A stretch of DNA of 64,000 nucleotides from Roseiarcus sp963758335 (GTDB taxonomy: Bacteria > Pseudomonadota > Alphaproteobacteria > Rhizobiales > Beijerinckiaceae): the NCBI GenBank assembly GCA_963758335.1, contig CAVWVF010000004.1:434001-498000 (forward strand), written 5' to 3'. The notes below the pieces were generated by a model. The model was given only the letters and a program-made list of their open reading frames with translations, was not told the origin of the DNA and ran no database searches. Shown here piece after piece: positions 37,444-46,381 of the stretch; positions within the stretch are counted from its first letter, which is position 1, and the number at the start of each line of letters is the position of its first letter. Position numbers and translations under genes: made by a program.

Positions 37444-38988
37444 TCAATGGTAGTAGCCGGGGCCGCGGATGTTCTCGTGGAACAGGCTGGGGTGGTCCGG
37501 CTCGCGCGGCTTCCTGTCCTGGGCATTCTTCAGGATCGCAGCGACCGAGCTGTACGAGCGGGTGCCCAGGGCGAGCGCCCGTGCGCAGGCGGCATCCAGC
37601 CGCTCGGCGTCGTAGCGCGTCGCCAGCCGGAGAATGCCGATGCAGGAGCGGAACCCCTGCTCGGGATGCGGGCGCGAACGCAGGATGATCTCGACCAACG
37701 CCGCGGCGTCGTCGCCGATCGCTGCCGCCTCTCGCAGGATCCGCTCGTGCGTCCAGTCGCGGTAGCGCCGGTGCGAACTCGGCATGTGGTCGGCGAGCGT
37801 GGTCGGGCGGTACGGCCGCAGGCTACGCAGATGGGCGGCGACCAGCTTGCCGTGGTGGAAGATCTCCACCGTCTTTGCAGTGATGCGCGCTTCCACCTCT
37901 TCGCGGAGCAGCCGGAACGGCACCGAGTAGAAGTGCTTGTCGATCTCGACGTGGTAGTCGAGGTTGACCCGGCAGCGCTTCCAGTCAGCATATTCGTAGG
38001 CCGCCGGCGGCAGCTCCCGCAGGGCGGGCCGGTCGACCTGCTCATAGAGCGCGCGTCGGGTGGCGCCCCAGCCGCGCATTGGCCGATCGTTGAGCTGATC
38101 GACCAGTTCGCGGATCGCTTGATTTAGTTCGGCCAGGGAGAAGAACTGCCGATTGCGCAGACGCGCCAATATCCAGCGCTGCACCACCTGAACGCCGACT
38201 TCCACCTTGGCCTTGTCGCGCGGCTTGTACGGCCGTGCCGGAACCACTGCGGTGCCGTAGTGCGACGCCATATCGGCATAAGTGCGGTTGACCAGCGGCT
38301 CGTAGAAGCAGGCCCGGGTGATCCCGGCGCGCAGGTTGTCGCTGACGATCTGCCGCGGCGCGCCACCGATGAACGCCAGCATGGCGACGTGCGCGGCAAT
38401 CCAATCCGGCAGCGACTGCGTCCAGGTCGCTTCGGCGAAGGTGTAGCTGGAGGCGCCCAGCACCGCGACGAATATCTCGGCCCGGCGCACCTCTCCGGTC
38501 GCCCCGTCGATCACCTCCATGGCGTGACCGGCGAAGTCGACGAAGATCCGCTCACCCGCGGTGTGCACCTGGCGCAGTGTCGGCTTCAGCCGGCCAACCC
38601 ATTCGCGATACAGGTCGCAGAACCAGGAGTAGCCAAACCCGTCCTGGGCTCCCGTTCCGCCACGGTATTCTTCCCAGAGCAGCGATAGCGTCATATTCGG
38701 CCGCCGCAACTCGCGGTGCACCGCCGCCCAGTCCGGCGCCGGCCGCTGCTCTGCCGCCACCGCCGGCGGAGGCGGATACAGCAGCGTCTCCAGTTGCGCG
38801 TCGTCCAACCCGTCCGGTAACGGCCAACCCAGTCCTGCCCGCCGCGCACGATTGAGGTACGTGTTCACCGCCCCCGTGCTCAGCCGCAAACTGATCCCGA
38901 TCGCCCGCTGGCTCAGCCCCTGAGCAAATCGCAGGCGCAGCACCTCGCGTATCTTCCGCATCGACAATCTCTCGCCCGGCATTCCCAT
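37444..38988 (-). CDS. istA: IS21 transposase IstA
   Basis: About 514 aa. An in-frame ATG at 38982 has a better-spaced GGAGG than the one at 38988. The N-terminal HTH (RKIREVLRLRFAQGLSQRAI, GISLRLSTGAVNTYLNRARR) binds the terminal repeats. The DDE core has Asp in GERIFVDFAGHAMEV, Asp in APRQIVSDNLRAGITRA, and Glu in KPRDKAKVEVGVQVVQRWIL. A C-terminal beta-barrel region (VNLDYHVEIDKHFYSVPFRL) follows. Intact, and with istB likely transposition-competent. Confidence 0.95.
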   Translation of the reverse strand: MGMPGERLSMRKIREVLRLRFAQGLSQRAIGISLRLSTGAVNTYLNRARRAGLGWPLPDGLDDAQLETLLYPPPPAVAAEQRPAPDWAAVHRELRRPNMTLSLLWEEYRGGTGAQDGFGYSWFCDLYREWVGRLKPTLRQVHTAGERIFVDFAGHAMEVIDGATGEVRRAEIFVAVLGASSYTFAEATWTQSLPDWIAAHVAMLAFIGGAPRQIVSDNLRAGITRACFYEPLVNRTYADMASHYGTAVVPARPYKPRDKAKVEVGVQVVQRWILARLRNRQFFSLAELNQAIRELVDQLNDRPMRGWGATRRALYEQVDRPALRELPPAAYEYADWKRCRVNLDYHVEIDKHFYSVPFRLLREEVEARITAKTVEIFHHGKLVAAHLRSLRPYRPTTLADHMPSSHRRYRDWTHERILREAAAIGDDAAALVEIILRSRPHPEQGFRSCIGILRLATRYDAERLDAACARALALGTRSYSSVAAILKNAQDRKPREPDHPSLFHENIRGPGYYH

Positions 38989-39194
38989 CCTCCGCTGCTC
39001 GGCAAAGGATCGGGACTACCCCTGGTTGAAGACTGTCAGCAGCACAGACCCACCGTGGCGCTCCAGGCCGCGTTCATGATCACCGGAATCGGTGTTCACG
39101 ATCGACCGGAACCGGTGTTCAGGATCAACTGGATTGGATGTTCACAATCAAACGGAATCCGTGTTCACGATCCACCGGAACGCGCACCAATCGT

Positions 39195-39773
39195 CGAACG
39201 AGGCGTCGTGATCGACGCGGAGGCGAAAGCCAGCCGGGCAGCCGTCAGGCTCCAAGACGATCGTGAAGCGGGCGGCGGCGCGCTGGTTTTGCTGCAGGAT
39301 GCGCCCGATCTGTCGATTCACTCTCGCCGCGTCGAGCGGTTTCTTGGCGCGCGCAAGGCGAGCCGAGAGGCGTTCGAGCGCCTGCTCGATCCGGCGACTG
39401 AACTTGTCGTGCATCGCATGCTCTTTGCTGCGCCGGTCGGCGGAGCGGCACAGGATCACCGTCTCGTCGGTCTCGGGATGGCGCGCGAGCTTGACCTCGA
39501 CGCCTTCGCGCACCGAGCGCCAGTCGTCGCGACGGGCGAGTTCAGCGGCAAACTTCTTCAGCTCCGACTTCGGCGCGCCGATGATGTAGCGTCTGCCAGT
39601 CTGGCGCAGCCACGCCAGATTCTCGGCGCTGGCCATGCCGCGGTCGGCGATCCGGACGCGCCCCAGCACGCCGTGTCGCGCCTCCATGGCGGCCAGATCG
39701 TCTGCAGGGTCCGCGAATTGTGGGTGTTGCCGGCGAACACCTCATAGCCGAGCGGGAAGCCGTCGAACGTCAC
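39195..39773 (-). pseudogene. IS1634-like transposase, middle part
   Basis: Reads VTFDGFPLGYEVFAGNTHNS RTLQTI, then (one-base shift near 39700) MEARHGVLGRVRIADRGMAS with the second catalytic Asp. The sequence continues GRRYIIGAPKSELKKFAAEL, LARHPETDETVILCRSADRR and CPAGFRLRVDHDASFDDW. It stops at the IS21 insertion point. The N-terminal third, including the first Asp, is deleted at about 39773. Confidence 0.8.
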
Positions 39774-40061
39774 GACAAGCGCGATGCAAGGTCGTCACTA
39801 CACGCCCAATTCCGCCCCACCGGCGCTGCAACTACTTGATCTCACCCACGCCACCCTGCGCAAAATCGCGAAATCCGCCCCCAAACTGCGCAAGTTGGGC
39901 TAATGCGCGGCGCGGGTGAGGGGAAGGGCCTGCAGCTTCGGGCCGAAGCGCTCATTTGGGCTCGGGCCTTGATTGATGTCATATCACGTCTTATCTGACA
40001 CATCATCGGCTCTTTGGCATCAATCCGCAATCCGCGCGGCTCTGACTATCCGAGGCGCTTT

Positions 40062-40307
40062 ATGACCTATCAAATCAATGTCGCTCCCAATGGCCGCATG
40101 AGCCTGCCAGCGGAAATCCGCAACCGGCTCGGACTGTCGGACGGCGGCGCGCTCCTCATCGAAGAAACATCTGACGGGCTGATACTGCGAACCGTCGCAC
40201 AATCCGTCGCGCATGCTCAGGCGCTGGCGCGCAAATACACCGCAAAGAAGCCGCAGGCGTCAGTCGACGCCTTCCTCGCCGCCCGGCCGGCCGAAAGCGG
40301 GGAATGA
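40062..40307 (+). CDS. vapB: AbrB/VapB-type antitoxin
   Basis: 81 aa from ATG 40062 (MTYQINVAPNGRMSLPAEIR), an AbrB/SpoVT swapped-hairpin DNA-binding domain with the typical NGRMSLPAEIRNRLGLSDGG and EETSDGLILRTVAQ. The C-terminal helix (AHAQALARKYTAKKPQASVD) is the likely toxin-binding region. Its stop overlaps the toxin start by 4 nt. It probably represses its own promoter with VapC, as is usual for the family. A decayed inverted copy lies at 28751-28969. Confidence 0.88.
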   Translation: MTYQINVAPNGRMSLPAEIRNRLGLSDGGALLIEETSDGLILRTVAQSVAHAQALARKYTAKKPQASVDAFLAARPAESGE

Positions 40308-40693
40308 CGGCGATCGTTCTCGACGCCTCTGCCCTTCTGGCGATGCTGCGGGATGAAGCGGGCGGGGCGATGGTCGCCAGCGCGATCGCCGCCGCGCGTA
40401 TGAGCGCGGTCAATTTCGCGGAGGTGGTCAGTCACTTCATTCATGCGGGTATGCCTCCAGGCGAGGTGGACGCCATGCTGGCGCCTCTGCCGTTGACCGT
40501 GGTGGATGCCGACGTCGCGCTTGCCCGGATTGCGGGCCGCCTGCGCAAGGTGACGGCCGAAGCGGGCCTGTCTCTGGGAGACCGCTTTTGCCTCGCTCTC
40601 GCAGCGAGAGACCGGCTTCCGGCCTGGACCGCCGATCGCCAGTGGCGCACGATCTCGAACAGAATCGGTGCCGAGATCGTTATCATCCGCTGA
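40304..40693 (+). CDS. vapC: VapC-type PIN-domain ribonuclease toxin
   Basis: 129 aa. PIN-domain acidic residues are in place: Asp in TAIVLDASALLAML, Glu in VNFAEVVSHFIH, Asp in GLSLGDRFCLALAARDRLPA, and Asp in WTADRQWRTI. Members cleave specific RNAs, often initiator tRNA. The ATG overlaps the antitoxin stop (ATGA), so the two are translationally coupled. Intact. The paralogue at 28482 lacks the last third. Confidence 0.9.
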   Translation: MTAIVLDASALLAMLRDEAGGAMVASAIAAARMSAVNFAEVVSHFIHAGMPPGEVDAMLAPLPLTVVDADVALARIAGRLRKVTAEAGLSLGDRFCLALAARDRLPAWTADRQWRTISNRIGAEIVIIR

Positions 40694-40829
40694 CAACAGG
40701 TTCGTCTCGAGCGCCCACTGTCCTATGCCCCGCAGGCATCGCATCATCTTGAAAATCCTGTTTCGATTGAGCGAACCACAAGCAATGCTCGTCGTCTCTT
40801 TCTGAAACGCTTCCAAAAGGCGAAAAGAC

Positions 40830-42320
40830 ATGCTCGATCGTCCGAACACCCGGGAAGGCGGGATCGCCCGCGCCGCCGCCCTCGCCATCGAAGGCCGCGC
40901 CTTCATCGACGGCGCATATGTCCCCGCGCTCGACGGCGGCGCCTTCGCCAGGATCTCGCCCATCGACGGAAAGACTTTCGCTCATGTCGCCGACTGCGGC
41001 CCGGCCGACGTCGATCGGGCGGTGAAAGCGTCTCGAGAGCGGCGTCTGGCGCGACGCCGATCCGCAGCACAAGAAGAAAGTGCTGCTGCGCTTCGCCGAC
41101 CTCATCCGCGAGAACGCCAAGGAGATCGCGCTTTTGGAGACGCTCGACGTCGGAAAGGTGATCGGCAATTCGCTTAGCGTCGACGTCCCGTTCTGCGCCG
41201 ATTGCATACAGTATTACGCCGAGCTCGCCGACAAGCTCTACGACGAGGTCGCGCCCCTCGGCGCGCATGACATCGCCATGGTGCGGAAAGAGCCGCTCGG
41301 CGTCGTCGGCGCGATCGTGCCGTGGAACTACCCGCTCATCATCGCCGCCTGGAAGCTCGGGCCGGCGCTGGTGGCGGGCAATTCGGTCATCCTGAAGCCG
41401 GCGGAGCAGTCGCCGCTCGCCTCGCTCTTTCTCGGGCGCCTCGCCAGGGAAGCGGGGCTGCCGGACGGCGTGCTCAACTCGTGCCGGGCTTCGGCGAGAA
41501 GGCCGGGAAGCCGCTCGCTCTCCATCCGGACGTCGACATGATCGCCTTCACCGGATCGACCGAGGTCGGAAAGCTGATGATGGTCTACGCCGGCCAGAGC
41601 AATATGAAACGAGTCGCGCTCGAATGCGGCGGCAAGTCGCCGCATGTGGTGATGCCCGACGCCGATCTCGACGCCACGGCGGAGGCGATCGCCTGGGGCA
41701 TCTATTACAACCAGGGCGAAACCTGCCATGCGGGCTCGCGCGTGCTGGCGCACGCCTCGATCCGGGAGGCCCTGGTCGAGAAGGTCGCCGCGGTGCAGAC
41801 GGCTCGGATCCCGCTGGGTCATCCGTTCGACGCGGGCGCGCAGCTCGGCGCGATGGTCGAGGAACGGCAGATGGCGCGCGTGCTCGGCTACATCGAGCTC
41901 GGCGTCAGGGAAGGCGCGCGCATCGCGCATGGCGGACGGCGCGCGTTGACCGAGACAGGCGGCTTCTACATCGAGCCGACCATTCTCGACGGCGCGAGCA
42001 ACGCGATGCGCATCGCCCAGGAGGAGATCTTCGGCCCAGTCGTGGTCATCATTCCCTTCGAAACCGAAGCGGAGGCGGTCAAGCTCGCCAACGACACGAT
42101 CTACGGACTCGCGGCGGCGGTCTGGACGCGCGACATGGGCGCCGCGCATCGCCTGTCCCGGGCAATTCGCGCCGGCACCGTCTGGGTCAACGCGTACGAC
42201 CGCTCCTCGCTGGCGACCCCGTTCGGCGGCTTCAAACAGTCCGGCTTCGGCCGCGACCGCTCGCCTCACGCGATCGACAAATACATGGACTTCAAGACGA
42301 TCTGGACGAATTATCGCTAG
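40830..42320 (+). pseudogene. NAD-dependent aldehyde dehydrogenase (PuuC/BetB-like), two frameshifts
   Basis: About 495-aa family that oxidises aminoaldehydes or betaine aldehyde. N-terminal part MLDRPNTREGGIARAAALAI, IDGKTFAHVADCGPADVDRA. The frame changes at about 41030, where bases of the usual AFESGVW are missing. It resumes QHKKKVLLRFADLIRENAKE, VGAIVPWNYPLIIAAWKLGP and LKPAEQSPLAS. It shifts again near 41480 (LPDGVLN) into PGFGEKAGKPLALHPDVDMI. The catalytic Glu (ALECGGKSP) and Cys (NQGETCHAGSR) and the C-terminal PFGGFKQSGFGRD are intact. Substrate cannot be fixed from sequence. Confidence 0.85.
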
Positions 42321-42362
42321 GCGCCGGCGCGTCGTTCGCCCGACATGCGGAGGCCGCAAATC

Positions 42363-43031
42363 ATGGATGAGCGAACCTGGGAGGGACTTCTCGCATCGGC
42401 GCTCGCGATTCTCGACGACGTCAGCATGCAAGGAGTCCGCGCGCCGGACGTTGTGATGAGCGGAGGAACGGTTTTGATGATGCGGATGCATCATCGTTTA
42501 AGCCGCGACATCGACCTCTTCCTCCAGGACGCGCAATGGCTCGGGCGGCTGACGCCGCGTCTCAATGATCGGGTGGCGGCTCTGGCGCGAGACTATTCGG
42601 AGCAGGCCAATTCGCTGAAGCTCGTCATGTCCGAGGGCGACATCGATTTCATAGTCGCCGGAAGCGTAACCGGCGCGAAGCCGAGCGAATCATTAAAGTT
42701 CCGCAACCGGCAAATCGTGCTCGACACGACGGAGGAGATTCTTGCGAAAAAACTGTTCTTCCGCGCCGCGCTGCTCAAGCCGCGCGCCGCGTTCGATCTC
42801 GTCGCAGCATCGCTGACGTTTCCGGACGCCGCCCAGAGAGCGGTCGAGGCCTCGGCGCCGCGTCGAGAGGCCCAGGCGAATCGGTTGCGCGCGCTCGGCC
42901 GCCTGGCGCCAGACCAGCTGTCCCAGGATATTGCGCCAATCGGCGAATTCGCCAGGATCATGCCGACGATGATCGATTCGGCCTTGACGCTGATTGGGGC
43001 CACCGCTGAAAAGCGCAGGCCGTCCGCATGA
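42363..43031 (+). CDS. AbiEii/AbiGii-type nucleotidyltransferase (toxin family)
   Basis: 222 aa from ATG 42363; the frame also has an ATG at 42345. The nucleotidyltransferase signature is APDVVMSGGTVLMMRMHHRL followed by SRDIDLFLQD (Gly-Gly, then Asp-x-Asp), and a further acidic strand EGDIDFIVAG. The EEILAKKLFFRAALLKPRAA segment is typical of the family. AbiEii homologues modify tRNA 3' ends and act as toxins in phage defence. Here the usual AbiEi antitoxin (wHTH) is absent. Instead a 98-aa gene overlaps the 3' end by 4 nt. Confidence 0.8.
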   Translation: MDERTWEGLLASALAILDDVSMQGVRAPDVVMSGGTVLMMRMHHRLSRDIDLFLQDAQWLGRLTPRLNDRVAALARDYSEQANSLKLVMSEGDIDFIVAGSVTGAKPSESLKFRNRQIVLDTTEEILAKKLFFRAALLKPRAAFDLVAASLTFPDAAQRAVEASAPRREAQANRLRALGRLAPDQLSQDIAPIGEFARIMPTMIDSALTLIGATAEKRRPSA

Positions 43032-43324
43032 CCGCAACCGACCGTCACTTCGACCCGGCCGCCACCGCTCTTTCAGCCATCGAGAACGCCAGCCGGATTC
43101 CGGTCGGCCGAGACGACCTGCGGAGGATGCTCGAGACCGGCCTGGGCGAGCCGTCGCACTTGCGAGCCTTGTTCGGCGACGTCGATCTCCATACGCTCGT
43201 CCGCCTCGCCGCGCTCTACGGCGTCGACGACGAAATGCTGGCGCGCTCCTACGCAGTCGCGCGCGGCGCAGTCGCAGCGGCCAATGCGGAGCTCGACGAG
43301 TTCGCGGCTCAGTTCGATCTGTGA
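43028..43324 (+). CDS. small partner of the AbiEii-like nucleotidyltransferase
   Basis: 98 aa, acidic and fully helical: ATALSAIENASRIPVGRDDL, LRRMLETGLGEPSHLRALFG, LHTLVRLAALYGVDDEMLAR, then VAAANAELDEFAAQFDL. Start and preceding stop overlap (ATGA), so it is translationally coupled to the nucleotidyltransferase. No DNA-binding domain is evident and I do not recognise the family. An antitoxin or regulatory role is an inference from coupling and size. Confidence 0.6.
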   Translation: MTATDRHFDPAATALSAIENASRIPVGRDDLRRMLETGLGEPSHLRALFGDVDLHTLVRLAALYGVDDEMLARSYAVARGAVAAANAELDEFAAQFDL

Positions 43325-43543
43325 GAAGGGCGGCGCCTCTCGCCTCGAGGCCCCGCTCCTCGAATGTCCCGACCGCCATCCTCACGTTTCGTCAACCGCC
43401 CCGAGTTGATGGTGGTCGGAGCCTGCGGCTGTGGCCTCGGGGGATGATCATATTGTCCGACCGGCCCGGAATGGGTTATGAGCTTTTTCATCGCGCCCGC
43501 AACAAGCACCGAATATCACGCTCGCGCGGCGCGGGGAGGACGG

Positions 43544-44509
43544 ATGGATCGCAAATGGTTGCCGCTGAACGCGCTGAGAGCGTTCGAGGCGGCTGGGCAG
43601 CACCTCAGCTTCACCGCCGCCGCCAACAGCCTCACGGTTGCCCAGAGCGCGGTCAGTCGGCACGTCATCGTGCTCGAGAACTTTCTCGGCGTGGCGCTAT
43701 TCGAACGCCGTCCGCAGCAGCTCGTCCTGACGGAAGCCGGACGGCACATCCTGCCGGTCGTGTCGAAGTCGTTCGACCGCATCGATCAGGCGCTCGGGGA
43801 AGTCATCAAGGAAAAGGGCCGGCCGAAGCGCGTGCTGAAGGTTGCGCTGCCGACCTCGTTCGCCCATCGGCTGGCAATCCCGATCTTGCGCGACTTTCGC
43901 TCCGAGAACGCCGGAATCACACTCGAGATCGTCTCCAAGCCGACGACCGGGCCGGACGTGGACGGCGACATCGACATCGCCATCGTCTACTCCGAGCCGC
44001 GTGTCACCGACGCCATCCACGATCTTCTCTGGATGGTGCGCTCGACCGTGCTGTGCAGTCCGAAGCTGCTCGAATCGATCGACGCCAGCGATCCGGCCAA
44101 GCTTATCGCCGCGAGCGACCTTCTCCATCTCAAGATCGACGGGCGGCCGCGCCACTTCTTCTGGGAAATGTTCGTCCGCTCGATCGGGCGGCCGGACCTC
44201 GCCGTCGATCGCGGCCTCGTCTTCGACACCCAGCAGCTCGCCGCGCAATATGCGATGAGCGGCGATGGGCTCGCGCTGCTCGATCCCCTGCTTTTCCATG
44301 AGGAGATCAAGGCGGGCCGCCTGGCGCGCCCGTTCGATCTCTGGCTCGACGAGGGCTACGGCTATTACCTAACGACCCACCCGGAGGATCTCAGCAACGA
44401 GGCGGTCGCCCTGTTCCGCTCGTGGCTGATCGCGCGCTTTTCCGCCAGCCGCGCGGCCGAGGCCGAAGCCGCCCTGCAAGAGCCGCCGAAGCTGCGCGCC
44501 GCCAAATAG
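43544..44509 (+). CDS. LysR-family transcriptional regulator (GcvA-like)
   Basis: 321 aa from ATG 43544, preceded by GGGGAGGAC. N-terminal winged HTH: MDRKWLPLNALRAFEAAGQH, FTAAANSLTVAQSAVSRHVI, VLENFLGVALFERRPQQLVL. The substrate-binding half (LKVALPTSFAHRLAIPILRD onward) has the alpha/beta fold pattern. The PLNALRAFEAAG start is typical of the GcvA/AmpR branch. It is followed 96 bp later by the MttB-family gene in the same direction, and preceded by the aldehyde dehydrogenase, so it may control methylated-amine catabolism. That is inferred from neighbours only. Confidence 0.9.
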   Translation: MDRKWLPLNALRAFEAAGQHLSFTAAANSLTVAQSAVSRHVIVLENFLGVALFERRPQQLVLTEAGRHILPVVSKSFDRIDQALGEVIKEKGRPKRVLKVALPTSFAHRLAIPILRDFRSENAGITLEIVSKPTTGPDVDGDIDIAIVYSEPRVTDAIHDLLWMVRSTVLCSPKLLESIDASDPAKLIAASDLLHLKIDGRPRHFFWEMFVRSIGRPDLAVDRGLVFDTQQLAAQYAMSGDGLALLDPLLFHEEIKAGRLARPFDLWLDEGYGYYLTTHPEDLSNEAVALFRSWLIARFSASRAAEAEAALQEPPKLRAAK

Positions 44510-44604
44510 GCGTGGAAATTGTCATGTCTCGATGCAAATTTCGCGCGAGGTCGGTGTCCCCATAGGGGTTAGGCTGACCCCATCGATGATTCCCCGGGGA
44601 ACTC

Positions 44605-46159
44605 ATGTCCGCTGAAACCGAGCCTCAGGACGCCGGGCGCCGGCGTCGGCGTGGCGGCGGGCGCGCCGGAGCGTCGGCTCCCGCTCAGCCGGCCTCCCAG
44701 CCGCGATTGCCTTTTGCGCCGCTCGAGCTTGTCTCGGCGGACGAACTCGAATTCCATTCATCAGGCGGCGGTGACGGTCCTCAAGGAGATCGGAATCGAC
44801 TTCCTCCACGACGGGGCGCGGGCGATCCTGAAAGAGGCGGGCGCCGACGTCGAATCGGCCTCGAAGCGGGTGCGCTTCGAGCCGGCCCTTGTCGAGGCGC
44901 ACGTTGGCGTCGCGCCGAGCGAATTCGTCCTCCACGCCCGCAACCCCGTCCGCAACCTCGCGATCGGCGGTCGTCATGTCGCCTTCGGCTCGGTCGCCAG
45001 CGCGCCCAACTCCTCCGATCGAGCCGGCGGGCGCCGGCCCGGAAACATCGCCGACTATCGCAACTTCATTCGTCTCGGGCAGACGTTCGACTCGATTCAC
45101 TTCTGGGGCGGCTACCCTGTCGAGCCGATCGATGTCCACCCCTCCATCCGGCATCTCGACGCTCTTTTCGACATGCTGACGCTGTCCGACAAGCCGATCC
45201 ACGCCTACAGCCTCGGGCGGGAGCGGAACCTCGACGCGATCGAGATGATCAAGATCGCTCGCGGAATCGACGACACGGCCCTGGAGCAGGAGCCGTCGCT
45301 GTTCACCGTCATCAACTCCTCTTCGCCGTTGCGACTGGACGGACCGATGCTCGAGGGCGTGATCCAAATGGCCAAGCGCAACCAGGTCGTCGTGCTGACG
45401 CCCTTCACCCTCGCAGGAGCGATGGCGCCGGTGACGCTCGCCGGCGCGCTCGCCCAGCAGCACGCCGAAGCACTTGCGGGCCTCGTCATGACGCAGGTCG
45501 TCCGTCCCGGCGCGCCGTTCATCTACGGCGGCTTCACCTCGAATGTCGACATGAAGTCCGGCGCGCCGGCGTTCGGCACGCCGGAATACATGAAGACCGC
45601 GATCATCGGCGGTCAACTCGCCCGCCGGCTCGCCGTTCCCTACCGCTCTTCGAACGCGAACGCCGCCAACGCGCTCGACGCGCAGGCCGCCTACGAGAGC
45701 GTGTTTTCGCTGTGGGGCGCGATCATGGGCGGGGTCAACCTTCTCATGCACGGGGCGGGGTGGATGGAGGGCGGACTGCAGGCCTCGTTCGAGAAGATGT
45801 CCATCGACGCCGATCTCTTGTCGATGGTCGCGGAGTTCCTGCGGCCGGTTCGCGTAGAGGAGCAGGAGCTTGCGCTCGAGGCGATGCGCGAAGTCGGGCC
45901 CGGCGGACACTTCTTTGGCGCCGAACATACGCAGTCGCGCTACCGCACGGCCTTTTTTGCCCCGATGATCTCCGACTGGCGCAATTTCGAAAGCTGGCGG
46001 GAGGCCGGAGCGCCGACCGCCGCCGATGCGGCCGAGAGGATCGTGGCCGACAGGCTACGCGACTATACGCCGCCGCCGCTCGAGCCGGAGCGGCGCGACG
46101 CGTTGACGGCTTTTGTCGCGCGGCGCAAAGCCGAGGGCGGCGCCCCCACCGACTATTGA
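44605..46159 (+). pseudogene. MttB-superfamily methyltransferase (non-pyrrolysine type) with a one-base insertion
   Basis: Trimethylamine methyltransferase-like TIM-barrel family. Starts MSAETEPQDAGRRRRRGGGR ... LPFAPLELVSADELEF. An extra C near 44756 then shifts the frame; the family continues IHQAAVTVLKEIGIDFLHDG, VRFEPALVEAHVGVAPSEFV, LHARNPVRNLAIGGRHVAFG, and ends ALTAFVARRKAEGG. No in-frame TAG occurs, so it is not a pyrrolysine enzyme. Such members act on glycine betaine or related methylamines, transferring methyl to a corrinoid protein (family knowledge). The remaining 470 codons are undamaged; sequencing error is a real alternative. Confidence 0.85.
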
Positions 46160-46381
46160 GCCGAAGGCGCGGATCGTGGCCGGCGCGCGGTGTTCGGCGC
46201 TTTCGCCCTCACGCTGGCTGCGGCCGCCGCCGGCTTGGCCGCTTTCGGGGGCGCGGGACCCGATGCGCGAACGCCGAACAAGGCGTAAAGTGTGGGGGTT
46301 GCTTCGGCCGCTGGATTCACGCAGAACGGGAGCGGATTGAGCGGCGCGCTCGGCGCCGGGAAGCGAAGCGAAGAAGATCCG

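Larger units (their letters stand above)
36001..39186 (-). mobile_element. intact IS21-family element with 8-bp target duplication
   Basis: Ends TGCGCATTCC (36001) and GGAACGCGCA (39186) are inverted. Further inward both ends carry repeated transposase-binding-like motifs: GATCATGAACACC at 36036-36072, and GGTGTTCACGATC-type copies at 39091-39172. The 8-bp CCAATCGT lies at 35993-36000 and again at 39187-39194, a clean target duplication. It contains istA, istB and a small extra gene. It splits the IS1634-like transposase at the Asp-Trp codons. Confidence 0.95.
35434..39902 (-). mobile_element. IS1634-like element, internally deleted and split by an IS21
   Basis: Inverted repeats TAGCCCAACTTGCGCAG (35434-35450) and its exact complement (39886-39902) define the ends. 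Removing the IS21 and one 8-bp duplicate leaves about 1.27 kb, shorter than a full IS1634, because the transposase N-terminus (about 200 codons after the 39.8-kb end) is deleted. The same terminus occurs alone at 26358. Confidence 0.85.

Noticed and set aside
36749..37453. 234-aa plus-strand frame
   Set aside because: Shadow of istB, which carries clear Walker motifs on the minus strand.
42363..43324. canonical AbiE defence system
   Set aside because: No AbiEi-type winged-helix antitoxin is present; only the nucleotidyltransferase half matches, so it is reported as a variant pair instead.
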